Shown: positions 47,140-56,761, counted from the first letter of the stretch. The stretch: 64,000 nucleotides of DNA from Pararobbsia alpina (GCF_902859895.1 NZ_CADIKM010000009.1:110425-174424), one strand, 5' to 3'. Numbers and translations are program-made. Notes: generated from the letters alone by a model not told the origin.

Positions 47140-49548
47140 TCACCGTTCAGCGGCTGTGACAGGTTTCACTTTCCCAAGTGCCACCAAGATCTTCTCGGGC
47201 GTAATGGGTTGTGAAGTGACTCGGGCATGGAATGGCGCGAGTGCATCGTTTATTGCATTCATCACAGCTGCTGGTGCCCCTGCCGATCCCGCTTCCCCCG
47301 CCCCTTTGGCGCCGAGCGCCGAAGTTTTTGTCCGCGTCTCTACGTGAGCGATTTCGATGTCCGGCATTTCGGAGGCCATCGGCACAAGATAGTCTGCCAT
47401 GCTGCCATTTTTTAGAAGGCCTGCTTCGTCGTAAAGACATTCTTCAAACAGAACTCCGCCAATGCCCTGCACGACCGCGCCACGAATCTGTTCGTCCACC
47501 AACATCGGGTTGATGACGCGTCCGCAATCTTCAACGACCCAGTGTTTCAGCAACTTCACCATGCCGGTATCCACGTCGACCTCGACGTATGAGACATGCA
47601 CGCCGTTGGTAAATACGAATGGATAATCGCGCTGCGAATAGTGTCGTGTCGCGGATAGCTCAGGCTGGAAATCCCTCGGCAGCGTGTCCGGGCGAAAATA
47701 GGCCTGATTCGCCAAGTCTCTAAGGTCACTCAGGACGGTGCCGCTTTCTGCGTCCATCACCTGTCCGTTGAAAAGCTTGAGCCCTTCGGGCGAGCGCTGG
47801 TGCACCGCAGAGGCAAACTCGATTAACTGCATCCCCAATGCGTTCGACGCCTGAAGCACAGCCTCACCGCCTATGCCGGCCCCTCTTGAGGCCCACGTCC
47901 CACCACCATACGGTGTGACTGACGTGTCACCTGTAATGACGCGGACCCTTTCGATTGGCATCGAAAGAGCGTCCGCAGCAATCTGGGCGAAGATGGTCTC
48001 GCTCCCTTGGCCCTGCTCTCCAACGCTAACCATGACTGTCATGCCACCACCGGCATCCAGACGGACGGTTGCCCCGTCCTGCGCCGCGATGCGCGCACCA
48101 CCGATGCCATAGAATGCCGGGCCGGGATTGGTCAGTTCGACCATCGCGGCGATGCCAATTCCGCGAAACACACCGCTCTCCCGTAAACGGCGTTGCTCGT
48201 CGCGAAGCCCCTCGTAGTCCGCCAGTTTTTCAATCCCGGCGAGGCACGCGTCATGAGAGAGCCCTTCAAGCTTGATCCCGGATGCCCCCGTGCACGGATA
48301 GGCATCGTCATGAATCACATTTATTTTTCTGAACGCAAGCGGGTCCATTCCGAGCCTTGAAGCGGCCAGGTCGACAATCCCCTCGGTGACGGCACATGCG
48401 ATCGGATGTCCGACTCCCCGGTACTGGCTCATGGGGGGCTTGTTCTGGAACACGACGCGCAGTCGTGCTCTATAGTTCGCATGCTGGTAGGGACCGCCCG
48501 TGATGTTGAGAACTTGGTTACCCTCGATGCCGCTCGTCCGTGGATACACTGAATACGGCCCAACGCCGGTAAGATCATCGATTTCGAACGCCAGGATACG
48601 GCCATCTTTTGTCGCGGCGAGCCGTGCCTTTACAAGATGGTCTCGCGCATGGACGTCGCTCACGAATGACTCGAGTCGGTCGGCAACGAACTTGACGGGA
48701 CGTTTCAGAAGCTTCGACAGGGCTACCGTCGCGAAGTCATCCGGATAGGAGTGCACCTTGATTCCAAATGACCCTCCCACGTCCTTGCAGATGACGCGCA
48801 CGGATGTTTCCGGAAGGTTCAGATGCCGACTGTACAAATCCTGCATCATGTGCGGCGCCTGATGCGAGTGATAGACGGTCAAAGTGTGATCGGCAGCGTT
48901 GAAGTCGGCCAGTACCGAGCGCGTCTCCATGGTCACGCCAGTGTGACGTCCGAACCGATACGACTCTTCAACCACAACGTCAGCACTCGCAAACGCAGCA
49001 TCGACCGATCCGGTGTCGATTGTCCGCGTAAGGCACAGGTTATCGCCCAGTTCCGGGTGAATGAGGGGCGAGTCGGGGTCCAGCGCCCGCTCCATATTCG
49101 CGACGACGGGTAGCTCTTCCCATTCAATCCGCAGGTAGGCGAGTGCATCTTCAGCCTGATGCCGGGTTTCGGCAACCACCGCAAAGACCGGTTCGCCTTG
49201 CCAACACAGATGCCCACGCGCAAGTGGATATTGCGGCGGGGACTTCATCCCGGGCAAGTGAGCAAGCGTACCCACCCATGGCGTACAGATATCGGCAATA
49301 TCCTCTGCCCCGAATACCCCTATCACGCCAGGCATCATCGTGGCAAAGCTCGCGTCGAACGAGGTGATGCGGCCATGCGCAATCGGACTGCGCCAGTAAA
49401 CAACGTGGGCCATGCGTGGCAGCACAATATCGTCCACGTACACGCCTCGGCCCTGCAGTAGTCTCAGAGCGTTCGGTCTCGGCACTGGCGCGCCGATGTA
49501 GCGCAGTTCGTCAGCGATACGCTGTTCGCTTTCCAGTGGCTTCAGCAT
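47140..49548 (-). CDS. Molybdopterin-binding hydroxylase large subunit (CoxL/XDH type)
   Basis: 802 residues of the xanthine dehydrogenase family. The moco-binding loops are clear (VGGSFGIKVHSYPDD, SVGEQGQGSETIFAQIAAD, TPYGGGTWASRGAGIGGEA) and the catalytic Glu lies in GAKGAGEAG near the C-terminus. The active-site loop reads QYRGVGHP, unlike the cysteine-bearing loop AYRCSFR of true form I CO dehydrogenase. I therefore read this as a form II-like aldehyde or N-heterocycle hydroxylase, not CO dehydrogenase. GGGGGG precedes its ATG, which overlaps the end of the 2Fe-2S subunit gene. Confidence 0.92.
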   Translation of the reverse strand: MLKPLESEQRIADELRYIGAPVPRPNALRLLQGRGVYVDDIVLPRMAHVVYWRSPIAHGRITSFDASFATMMPGVIGVFGAEDIADICTPWVGTLAHLPGMKSPPQYPLARGHLCWQGEPVFAVVAETRHQAEDALAYLRIEWEELPVVANMERALDPDSPLIHPELGDNLCLTRTIDTGSVDAAFASADVVVEESYRFGRHTGVTMETRSVLADFNAADHTLTVYHSHQAPHMMQDLYSRHLNLPETSVRVICKDVGGSFGIKVHSYPDDFATVALSKLLKRPVKFVADRLESFVSDVHARDHLVKARLAATKDGRILAFEIDDLTGVGPYSVYPRTSGIEGNQVLNITGGPYQHANYRARLRVVFQNKPPMSQYRGVGHPIACAVTEGIVDLAASRLGMDPLAFRKINVIHDDAYPCTGASGIKLEGLSHDACLAGIEKLADYEGLRDEQRRLRESGVFRGIGIAAMVELTNPGPAFYGIGGARIAAQDGATVRLDAGGGMTVMVSVGEQGQGSETIFAQIAADALSMPIERVRVITGDTSVTPYGGGTWASRGAGIGGEAVLQASNALGMQLIEFASAVHQRSPEGLKLFNGQVMDAESGTVLSDLRDLANQAYFRPDTLPRDFQPELSATRHYSQRDYPFVFTNGVHVSYVEVDVDTGMVKLLKHWVVEDCGRVINPMLVDEQIRGAVVQGIGGVLFEECLYDEAGLLKNGSMADYLVPMASEMPDIEIAHVETRTKTSALGAKGAGEAGSAGAPAAVMNAINDALAPFHARVTSQPITPEKILVALGKVKPVTAAER

Positions 49549-50042
49549 TTTTGCCCCCCAGCAACGCCTCCAGGGCGAGTGCTCAGAACGTCCTCGATCG
49601 CGTCGACAATGGCCTGGTAACCCGTACAGCGACAGTAGTTGCCCGACATGTATTCCCGGATCTCCTCGCGGCTGGAATTCGGCCGGGTCGCAACCAGCTC
49701 CGCTGCTGCGAGCAGCATACCTGCCGTGCAGTAGCCACACTGCAAGGCATTGCGCGCATGGAAGGCCGCCTGCAATGCAGCGAGATCGCCACGGTCACTT
49801 GCACCTTCGACGGTTTCAACCGTGCAGTTTGCCGCCCGGACCGCGAGCACGAGGCAACCTCGCACCATCTGCCCGTTCAGGCGGACAGTGCATGCCCCGC
49901 AGACCCCATGCTCACAACCCACGCGAGCCCCTTTAATCTGTAATTCATCCCGCAAGAAATCAATCAGGTGCATCCGGGGCTCGACTGTTGTCGTCACACT
50001 CTTTCCGTTGACAACCAGCCGGATGGGTTGACGTTCAGCCAT
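49542..50042 (-). CDS. 2Fe-2S subunit of the molybdenum hydroxylase (CoxS type)
   Basis: 166 residues. The plant-type ferredoxin cluster ligands CEHGVCGAC followed by a fourth Cys, and the second cluster CGYC and CRC motifs, are all present. It passes electrons from the Mo site to the FAD subunit. It overlaps the FAD gene by eight bases upstream and the large-subunit gene by seven downstream, so the three are translationally coupled in the order M-S-L. Confidence 0.95.
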   Translation of the reverse strand: MAERQPIRLVVNGKSVTTTVEPRMHLIDFLRDELQIKGARVGCEHGVCGACTVRLNGQMVRGCLVLAVRAANCTVETVEGASDRGDLAALQAAFHARNALQCGYCTAGMLLAAAELVATRPNSSREEIREYMSGNYCRCTGYQAIVDAIEDVLSTRPGGVAGGQKC

Positions 50043-50910
50043 GTTGAGGCACCTCCAGTGTCTGAGCCAATTTCGCCAGTAGTCTCTCGAGGGTCACCCG
50101 CGCAAGATGGAGCTTGGTTTCGGCCGAGTTGTAGAGATCGCCTCCGGGGGTGATGTCGAGCGCCCGCGCAAGGTTTGCCGCCGCAGCACGCGTAAGGGGT
50201 GTCGTCTCTAGTTGCTGCTCGACCGCATGCGCCCGATCTGGCTTGTTACCGGTACCGAAGAAGACAATTCGCGCATCTTTGAGAAAACCCTCGTTCGAGG
50301 CGTCGCCTGTGACGACTGCACCAACGATGGCGTAATCGCCATGACGCCGCGTCAATTCATCGAATGCGTGGATGAACTTTGGTCCCCTGAGAGGGATATC
50401 CAACGCGACGATGATTTCGCCCGGTCGTAGCGCAGTCGTGTAGAGATCGATAAAGAACTCGTCGGCCGGAATTCGACGCTGACCTCCAAGCCCTTGTGCA
50501 ATCACGACTCCCCTCATTGCAACCAGAATGCATGGCCACTCCGCAGCGGGATCCGCGAATGCGATCGATCCGCCGAATGTGCCCAGATTGCGAATGGCAC
50601 GGTGTGCGACAAAGGGCGCAACTTCCGAAAGCAGTGGGGCATGCTCGCGTACCACAGCCGAATCTTCTATCTCCGCATGTGTCACCAATGTGCCGATACG
50701 CAAGACATCGCCAACGACTGACACTTGCTTCAGGTCTGACAGGCCTGTGATGTCCACCAGAATTTGAGGCTCGGATAGCCGCATGTTGATGGTCGCGAGC
50801 AGCGTCTGACCACCCGCCAAAATCCTCGCCTCATCGCCATACTCGTCCAGTAGCGCGAACACCTCTTCAAGTGAGCGGGCTCGCACATAGTCGAATTCAG
50901 GAGCTTTCAT
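50035..50910 (-). CDS. FAD-binding subunit of the molybdenum hydroxylase (CoxM type)
   Basis: 291 residues. FAD-binding motifs AGGQTLLATINMRL and RNLGTFGGSIAFADPAAEWP are typical of CoxM/XdhB proteins, as is the C-terminal helical domain. It accepts electrons from the 2Fe-2S subunit. It follows the CoxG-like gene by 15 bases. Confidence 0.95.
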   Translation of the reverse strand: MKAPEFDYVRARSLEEVFALLDEYGDEARILAGGQTLLATINMRLSEPQILVDITGLSDLKQVSVVGDVLRIGTLVTHAEIEDSAVVREHAPLLSEVAPFVAHRAIRNLGTFGGSIAFADPAAEWPCILVAMRGVVIAQGLGGQRRIPADEFFIDLYTTALRPGEIIVALDIPLRGPKFIHAFDELTRRHGDYAIVGAVVTGDASNEGFLKDARIVFFGTGNKPDRAHAVEQQLETTPLTRAAAANLARALDITPGGDLYNSAETKLHLARVTLERLLAKLAQTLEVPQHG

Positions 50911-50925
50911 GGGCAGCCCTTCTTA

Positions 50926-51579
50926 TTAGAACGAATGCTTGAGCAATAGGGTGACTGCCACACCAAGCGCGAACCAGCCGACGCGGTAGAGTTCGGCCGC
51001 AAGGCCGCCACTCCAAGTGCCGCGTCCCACCGACGTATCGCGCGCAGAAGGCTTCTCGGGAGCGGACCTTGGCAGGTCGGCAATATCCGCGACTTTCGTA
51101 GTTGGCGCCGGCTCCCGTCCGCTCTCGCGCGGAAGCGGCTTTCCTGTCAAATAGCGATCTAGCGATCCAAAGAACTCATCGGCCATTTTCTTGGCGGATG
51201 AGTCGATGAGCCGTCCACCAATCTGCCCAAGCTTGCCCCCCACGGACGCTTCAACAGAATAGGTGAGTTTGGTCGCACTTCCCTCGTCGGACAGTTCAAC
51301 CCGCGAGGATCCTTTTGCGAATCCGGCAGCTCCGCCAGCACCCTCGAAGGTGAGCGTGCATCGCTCTGCCGGCGTGACGTCTGACATGAGCATCTTCCCG
51401 GTAAATCGGGCGCGCACCGGGCCGAGTTTCACTGCGACCCGTACCCGAGTCTCTTCACCGGATATTTTTTCGATGTCCTCGCACCCTGGAATGCATTCGA
51501 AAAGCGCCCGGGGGTCGTTTAATGCGTCCCAAACCGCTTGTCGCGGTGCAGCGACAATCTGCTGCCCAGAAAGCTCCAT
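50926..51579 (-). CDS. CoxG-like SRPBCC protein with C-terminal membrane anchor
   Basis: 217 residues. The SRPBCC fold of CoxG covers about 1-145 (ALNDPRALFECIPGCEDIEKIS, YSVEASVGGKLGQIGGRLIDSSAKKMADEFF). A polar linker and one transmembrane helix at the very end (VGWFALGVAVTLLLKHSF) follow. CoxG-like proteins recruit the hydroxylase to the membrane to deliver electrons to quinone. It is the first gene of the M-S-L operon. GGAG lies before the ATG at 51579. No coxDEF maturation genes are in the window. Confidence 0.92.
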   Translation of the reverse strand: MELSGQQIVAAPRQAVWDALNDPRALFECIPGCEDIEKISGEETRVRVAVKLGPVRARFTGKMLMSDVTPAERCTLTFEGAGGAAGFAKGSSRVELSDEGSATKLTYSVEASVGGKLGQIGGRLIDSSAKKMADEFFGSLDRYLTGKPLPRESGREPAPTTKVADIADLPRSAPEKPSARDTSVGRGTWSGGLAAELYRVGWFALGVAVTLLLKHSF

Positions 51580-51662
51580 GGACCTGTCTCCTTTCAATAG
51601 CGAAGCACGTTCGACCGGGTCGGTACTGGCATGTATTCCAGCGATACCAGCGTAACATAAAT

Positions 51663-51674
51663 TACCGACCGGCA
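51663..51674. promoter_or_regulatory. TetR operator copy A (imperfect)
   Basis: TACCG-AC-CGGCA, a 12-bp dyad with one mismatch. It is a near copy of the perfect site at 51705-51716, 42 bases away (four helical turns on the same face). Confidence 0.7.
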
Positions 51675-51704
51675 ACTAGTGTCCGGGAAGGTGTCGAAGC
51701 TATT

Positions 51705-51716
51705 TACCGAACGGTA
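51705..51716. promoter_or_regulatory. TetR operator copy B (perfect)
   Basis: TACCG-AA-CGGTA, a perfect 12-bp dyad 22 bases before the TetR ATG and 126 bases before the CoxG-like start. It is typical of TetR-family sites. Confidence 0.75.
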
Positions 51717-51737
51717 CCTCGCGGGTAACCTGATGAG

Positions 51738-52529
51738 ATGACCAAACCGATCGAGAAGGCTTCCGCGACACGCACTGCTCGCATCCCGCCAACGGACGCC
51801 GCCCCGCTACGGCGGCGACGCCTCGCGCCTGAGGATCGCGAACGGGAAATTATCGAGGGCGCCGTGAGCTTCTTCGCCGAAGTGGGATTCGACGGAGGGC
51901 TACGGGAGCTCGCACAGCGACTTGGCATCACGCACCAGAATCTCTTCCGGTACTTCCCGACCAAGGAGGCGCTGATTGACCGCGTGTACCAAGAGGTTTA
52001 TCTCAGCCGTTGGCAGCCCGAATGGGAGAGCCTGCTGCGTCAGCCGAAGCGATCACTGGAAGCGCGTCTGACGGATTTCTACAAAGTCTATCTCCACGCC
52101 ATATTCCGCTATGAGTGGGTGAGGATTTTCGTGTTTGCTGGCCTGAAGAACGTCGGCATCAGTCAGCGCTATCTCACGCTAATTCAGGCAAAGGTCATCG
52201 CGCCCTTGGCCATCGAGTTGCGGTCATTGGCAGAGGGACCAAAAGCGCGAAAATCCCCTCCTTCTGCGCAAGAGATGGAAGTGGCTTGGGGGTTGCACGG
52301 TGAACTGTTCTATCTGGCCGTGCGCCGTTGGGTGTACAACATGCCCGTTCCGGATGACCTCGACGCAATCATCGAGGCCGCGATTACCCGTTTCATGCAG
52401 GGCGCTCCCGCCGCTATGCGTAGCCTTTCAAAGCAACGCCCTAGCGTAAAGACCCGCGCGCAGGCGGCAAGTAATCTGGAGGAACCTAGCCGCCGAAGCC
52501 GTTCTCGAACGCCTTTCGCAGATGGGTGA
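51738..52529 (+). CDS. TetR-family regulator
   Basis: 263 residues. After a 25-residue polar, arginine-rich N-terminus comes the TetR helix-turn-helix (LRELAQRLGITHQNLFRYFPTKEALIDRVYQEVY). A large ligand domain follows, then a C-terminal basic tail. It diverges from the hydroxylase operon across two matched dyads, so it is the likely repressor of the operon and of itself. Its 3' end overlaps the convergent LysR gene by 44 bases. Confidence 0.9.
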   Translation: MTKPIEKASATRTARIPPTDAAPLRRRRLAPEDREREIIEGAVSFFAEVGFDGGLRELAQRLGITHQNLFRYFPTKEALIDRVYQEVYLSRWQPEWESLLRQPKRSLEARLTDFYKVYLHAIFRYEWVRIFVFAGLKNVGISQRYLTLIQAKVIAPLAIELRSLAEGPKARKSPPSAQEMEVAWGLHGELFYLAVRRWVYNMPVPDDLDAIIEAAITRFMQGAPAAMRSLSKQRPSVKTRAQAASNLEEPSRRSRSRTPFADG

Positions 52530-53427
52530 CGAACGCGGATACGGCGCGCGGTACATGCGAGGAGTAAGGTCGCAGCACGTAGAGATGGTTGGCGAAGGAG
52601 CCGACTGGCAACCAGTTGGGCATCACTCTTACCAGCTTGCCTGAACGCAGGCCCTGCTGGGCGGAAAAGTCGGGAAGCAAGGCAATCCCCAAGTCGTCCA
52701 GCACTGCATCGCGTAAGGATTCACTGTTGTTTGCGGCGAATGATCCGGCAATCGGAACCGTCACGCGGTCTGCAACAGCCTTGCGGGTGTTTGTCCGTTC
52801 GAACGTCCATGCAGGGACTTCCTGAGCACGAGGATAAAACAGGCAGTTGTGACCAGACAGTTCGTCGGGAGATCGTGGCGTGCCGGCGCGTTTCAAGTAC
52901 GCGCGCGTTGCCACGATGACTGTCGCCGTATCACAGAGTTTCCAGGCAACGTGCGTGTCTGGCGCTGCCGCGCTATGCCTGATTGCAAGATCGAAGCCCT
53001 CCGTCGACAGCGAACTCAGGCGATCGGATAGTTCCAGCTGTAGCCTCACTTCGGGATGGGCACGCAAGAACGGCGCTATGTGCGGAGTAAGCTGCTGCCG
53101 CGCGAACGCGACAGGCGCTGTCACCCGCAGGACTCCGCGCGCAACACCGGCCGAATCCCTGACGCTGGAAAAGCTACGCGAGATTTGCTCGTACTGCCCC
53201 CCGGTTTCATCCACAAGCCGTTGCCCTGCTTCGGTCAGCCGCATGCTTCGTGTGGTTCGCTGGACCAGGGACACCCCTGCTGCATGCTCCAGTTCAACGA
53301 TACGTTGGCTCACGGCTGCCTTGCTTACGCCCAGCCGGGTTGCCGCACGCGTGTAGCTGCCTTGCTGGGCAAGTATCGTGAGCCAGTGAAGGTGCGTCCA
53401 GAGTGACTCGATCTTTTTAACTTCCAT
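52486..53427 (-). CDS. LysR-family regulator
   Basis: 313 residues. Winged helix-turn-helix at the N-terminus (GSYTRAATRLGVSKAAVSQRIVELEHAAGVSLVQRTTRSMRLTEAG), then a LysR effector-binding domain of the short-spacer group common in Burkholderiaceae (GVLRVTAPVAFARQQLTPHIAPFLRAHPEVRLQLELSD). It diverges from mmsA with 111 bases between starts, including overlapping dyads. It is probably the regulator of mmsA. Confidence 0.92.
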   Translation of the reverse strand: MEVKKIESLWTHLHWLTILAQQGSYTRAATRLGVSKAAVSQRIVELEHAAGVSLVQRTTRSMRLTEAGQRLVDETGGQYEQISRSFSSVRDSAGVARGVLRVTAPVAFARQQLTPHIAPFLRAHPEVRLQLELSDRLSSLSTEGFDLAIRHSAAAPDTHVAWKLCDTATVIVATRAYLKRAGTPRSPDELSGHNCLFYPRAQEVPAWTFERTNTRKAVADRVTVPIAGSFAANNSESLRDAVLDDLGIALLPDFSAQQGLRSGKLVRVMPNWLPVGSFANHLYVLRPYSSHVPRAVSAFVTHLRKAFENGFGG

Positions 53428-53434
53428 GACGTCT

Positions 53435-53465
53435 ATTGTTCATCATTGAAAACAATCAATTCAAT
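53435..53465. promoter_or_regulatory. Overlapping dyads between the LysR gene and mmsA
   Basis: ATTGTT-N10-AACAAT (53435-53456) overlaps ATTGAA-N9-TTCAAT (53445-53465). Both are AT-rich and contain the T-N11-A pattern of LysR sites. They lie 8 bases from the LysR start and about 75 from mmsA. Confidence 0.65.
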
Positions 53466-53538
53466 AATAGCGCCTTCGCAAGCCCGATGAAGCTTTCTAA
53501 ACTTGGCCTTTCTTCATCGAGTTTCCAAGGACTTCATC

Positions 53539-55050
53539 ATGCAAAGCTTCGTCGATACGGCGGCCGTCGGACATTTCATCAATGGTCGCATCGTGCCCGG
53601 TGAGGGCACGCGTGTTCAGCCGGTGTACAACCCGGCCACGGGTGCCGTAGCGAGAACGCTGCATCTTGGTGATGCGAGCGATGTGAGCGCAGCGGTGGCA
53701 AGCGCCCGGCACGCGTTTCGCGCCTGGAGCAATACGCCGCCGATCCGTCGCGCACGCGTGATGCTGCGATTCCTCGAACTCATGAACACACATCGCGACG
53801 AACTGGCGGCCATCATCACGGCGGAACACGGCAAGGTCTTTAGCGATGCGCAGGGCGAAGTATCGCGCGGCATCGACGTCATCGAGTTCGCGTGCGGCAT
53901 TCCTCAACTGCTGAAGGGAGACTATACGGAGCAGGTCTCGACAGGAATTGATAACTGGACCACGCGTCAGCCCTTGGGCGTTGTCGCTGGCATCACCCCG
54001 TTCAACTTTCCCTGCATGGTGCCGTGCTGGATGTTCCCGGTAGCGATCGCTGCGGGCAACGCGTTCGTGTTGAAGCCTAGCGAGCGCGACCCATCGGCGG
54101 CCCTGTTCATGGCCCGGTTGCTCAAGGAAGCGGGTCTTCCCGACGGCATCTTCAGCGTGGTGCAGGGCGACAAGATCGTCGTTGATGCACTGCTGGAGCA
54201 TCCGGACGTCAAAGCGATCAGCTTCGTCGGTTCGACGCCTATCGCCAACTACATCTACGAGACCGCCGCCCGGAACGGGAAGCGGGTTCAGGCGCTCGGC
54301 GGCGCAAAGAATCATATGGTGGTGATGCCCGACGCCGACATTGAGCAGGCGGTCGACGCACTGGTTGGCGCAGCGTATGGTTCCGCTGGCGAGCGTTGCA
54401 TGGCGATCTCGGTTGCCGTGCTTGTCGGGGACGTCGCCGACAAAGTGATTCCGAAACTGGCCGAGCGGGCACGCGCATTGGTAGTCAGGAATGGGATGGA
54501 CGCGGACGCGGAAATGGGGCCGATCGTCACCCGTCAGGCGCTTGAGCGGATCGAAGGCTGTATCGCGCTCGGCGTCGATGAGGGGGCGACGCTCGTCGTT
54601 GACGGTCGTGGTTTGAAGGTGCCGGGGCATGAGGAAGGCTTCTTTACCGGCGGAACGCTGTTCGACCACGTGACGCCTGAGATGCGGATTTACAAGGAAG
54701 AGATCTTTGGCCCCGTATTGGCGTGTGTGCGTGCGAATGACTTTACGGAAGCGGTCGACCTGATCAACGCGCATGAGTTTGGCAACGGCGTGGCGGTCTA
54801 TACCCGCGATGGCAATATCGCGCGCGAATTTGGCCGCCGCATCGAGGTGGGAATGGTCGGCATCAACGTACCGATTCCGGTACCGATGGCCTGGCACGGT
54901 TTCGGTGGCTGGAAACGCAGTCTGTTTGGCGACCTGCACGTGTATGGCGAAGAGGGTGTGCGCTTTTACACCCGACAGAAATCGATCATGCAGCGTTGGC
55001 CGGAAAGCACTGAGAAAGGTGCCGAGTTCGCGATGCCGACGTCCAAATAA
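53539..55050 (+). CDS. mmsA: CoA-acylating methylmalonate-semialdehyde dehydrogenase
   Basis: 503 residues of the aldehyde dehydrogenase superfamily. The MmsA-specific features are [36 protein letters not shown], the catalytic Cys287 in [11 protein letters not shown] (MmsA has Cys-Met after the Arg), and the C-terminal [28 protein letters not shown]. It converts methylmalonate or malonate semialdehyde to propionyl- or acetyl-CoA in valine, inositol or beta-alanine breakdown. It stands alone behind a LysR regulator, without mmsB. AAGGA precedes the ATG at 53539. Confidence 0.94.
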   Translation: MQSFVDTAAVGHFINGRIVPGEGTRVQPVYNPATGAVARTLHLGDASDVSAAVASARHAFRAWSNTPPIRRARVMLRFLELMNTHRDELAAIITAEHGKVFSDAQGEVSRGIDVIEFACGIPQLLKGDYTEQVSTGIDNWTTRQPLGVVAGITPFNFPCMVPCWMFPVAIAAGNAFVLKPSERDPSAALFMARLLKEAGLPDGIFSVVQGDKIVVDALLEHPDVKAISFVGSTPIANYIYETAARNGKRVQALGGAKNHMVVMPDADIEQAVDALVGAAYGSAGERCMAISVAVLVGDVADKVIPKLAERARALVVRNGMDADAEMGPIVTRQALERIEGCIALGVDEGATLVVDGRGLKVPGHEEGFFTGGTLFDHVTPEMRIYKEEIFGPVLACVRANDFTEAVDLINAHEFGNGVAVYTRDGNIAREFGRRIEVGMVGINVPIPVPMAWHGFGGWKRSLFGDLHVYGEEGVRFYTRQKSIMQRWPESTEKGAEFAMPTSK

Positions 55051-55077
55051 GAATCCGGAGCGCTTCAGCGGCGCGAA

Positions 55078-56718
55078 CTAGACGGGAGACCGTTGAGTCG
55101 CGCTCTTCGCGGGAGTATTCGCAGAGGTCGCGCCTTCTGCGCGCAGGACAAACTGAAAGATGGCCCCATGCGGATTGTTTGGGGCTACCCAAATGCGGCC
55201 GTTATGTGCCTCGATAATCGAGCGGCAAATCGCCAGGCCCATTCCCATGCCTTCAGATTTCATGGTGAAGAGCGGATCGAATATCCGGTTGATGTCGTGC
55301 CGGATGACTCCTGTTCCGCTGTCCGTTACCGATACGGTTACGCTGCCGTCGTCGTCGAGGTCGGATTTTACGCACAGGACCCGCGGCTCATCCACGGCCA
55401 CCATCGAATCAATGGCATTTGCGATCAAGTTCAGAAGCACTTGCTGCAGCTGGATTTGATCCCCTACTACCGGTGGCAGCTGTTCAGTCAACTCCGTCCG
55501 GACCAGTACCCGGTGCTTCTGCAGCTCGGCGCGCATCAAGGGAAGGGTTTCCCCAACGAGACCGTTGACGTCGAACACCGTTCTGTTCAGTTCACCCGTT
55601 CTGAACATTGCCCGAACTCTTTGGATCACCGCCGCCGCGCGATGGCCATTAGCGACGATCTGCTCGAGTGTCGCCTTCGTTTCATCGAGATTGGGCGTCG
55701 CGTGATTAATCCAGCGCAAGCCCGCATCGGCATTCGTAACCATCGCCGACAATGGCTGCGTGACCTCGTGAGCAATCGTGGCCGCGACTGTCTCCCCGGT
55801 CACCAGCCGTGCCTCGCGTTCGCGGCGTTGTGCGAAGACCGCGCGAAGCAGTTGTGCGTAGAGCGTCGTTATCTCGTACAGCAGGACAAACAGGACGAGA
55901 CTGCCGGACAGGAACCCGCAGACCCGGCCGGCATACCAGCCGAGCGAGTAGCGAGCCGGAACCGGGAAAGAGATCAGACAGATTTCTATCACATACGCGC
56001 ACATGACCACCATCAGCCACATATCGAGTATTGAACGCCGCCAGACCCAGAGCACGATGAGGGCAAGAACGCTCAACAGCGCCGCGGATCCGGCAGCGTA
56101 AAACCAGGCCGTGGAGAGATTGACCGTATCGAGCAGGAGGCGGGGCAGTAGCGCATGTCCGGCTGTGACAATAAATGTCGCTATACACACGACCGCCGCG
56201 GTCATGGCAACGCTCAAAAGGATGGCCGCACCCGCGGAGCCTCGCCACAACCGCTTGGCCGGATCGACATCCTTCAACAGGGCATAGACGATGACGAACA
56301 GGGGGAAGCCGGCGTGCCACAGAATGTAGAGCCAAGCCGTGGTCTGCTGCCCGGCACCGAGGAGCCCACTTGGCGAGAAGATGCCCGGAAACGTCAGCAT
56401 CCACGGGATCAAGACGAGCGCTGTGAAGAGATATCCGCTCGCGATGACGAGCAGTGCACGCGAACGCAAAATGGAGAACTGGGCAAACAGCAGGACGGCG
56501 GTGATCGAATCATTCACGAACATCGCCGTGGCATAGATCGGGACGAATGCGTCGATCCGTGGCAGATGGACGGGCGAGAGCCGCCCGGCGATGGCGAAAA
56601 AGGCGACCAACAAGGCGAGCACGACGGCAAGGGCAAGCCGTCTCTGCGCCCGGCCGGGCGTCAAGCTCGATAGGATGAAATGCTGTTCCTCTGGGGCAAC
56701 GGCGGCTGTTTTCACCAT
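55078..56718 (-). CDS. Orphan histidine kinase with MASE4-like membrane sensor
   Basis: 546 residues from the ATG at 56718 (a GTG at 56778 adds 20). Eight or nine hydrophobic spans (about 25-280) resemble the MASE4 membrane sensor domain (SALLVIASGYLFTALVLIPWMLTFPGIFS-like segment). The kinase core follows with the phospho-acceptor ATIAHEVTQPLSAM and ATPase motifs LNLIANAIDSM, DSGTGVI and GMGMGLAICRSI. The FixL-like core HEVTQPLSA is similar in type to that of the receiver-PAS-kinase at 41759-43654. No response regulator is encoded nearby. Confidence 0.9.
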   Translation of the reverse strand: MVKTAAVAPEEQHFILSSLTPGRAQRRLALAVVLALLVAFFAIAGRLSPVHLPRIDAFVPIYATAMFVNDSITAVLLFAQFSILRSRALLVIASGYLFTALVLIPWMLTFPGIFSPSGLLGAGQQTTAWLYILWHAGFPLFVIVYALLKDVDPAKRLWRGSAGAAILLSVAMTAAVVCIATFIVTAGHALLPRLLLDTVNLSTAWFYAAGSAALLSVLALIVLWVWRRSILDMWLMVVMCAYVIEICLISFPVPARYSLGWYAGRVCGFLSGSLVLFVLLYEITTLYAQLLRAVFAQRREREARLVTGETVAATIAHEVTQPLSAMVTNADAGLRWINHATPNLDETKATLEQIVANGHRAAAVIQRVRAMFRTGELNRTVFDVNGLVGETLPLMRAELQKHRVLVRTELTEQLPPVVGDQIQLQQVLLNLIANAIDSMVAVDEPRVLCVKSDLDDDGSVTVSVTDSGTGVIRHDINRIFDPLFTMKSEGMGMGLAICRSIIEAHNGRIWVAPNNPHGAIFQFVLRAEGATSANTPAKSATQRSPV

Positions 56719-56761
56719 CGGAGCGACTCTTTGCGGCGGCTGGGACGCGGGGGGGCGAAGC

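Noticed and set aside
47140..51579. Calling the CoxGMSL-like operon a carbon monoxide dehydrogenase
   Set aside because: The large-subunit loop is QYRGVGHP without the active-site cysteine of form I enzymes, and maturation genes are missing.
53497..54939. A 480-codon minus-strand open frame
   Set aside because: It is antisense to mmsA, whose motifs are intact, and its product is Arg/His/Asp-rich without a fold.
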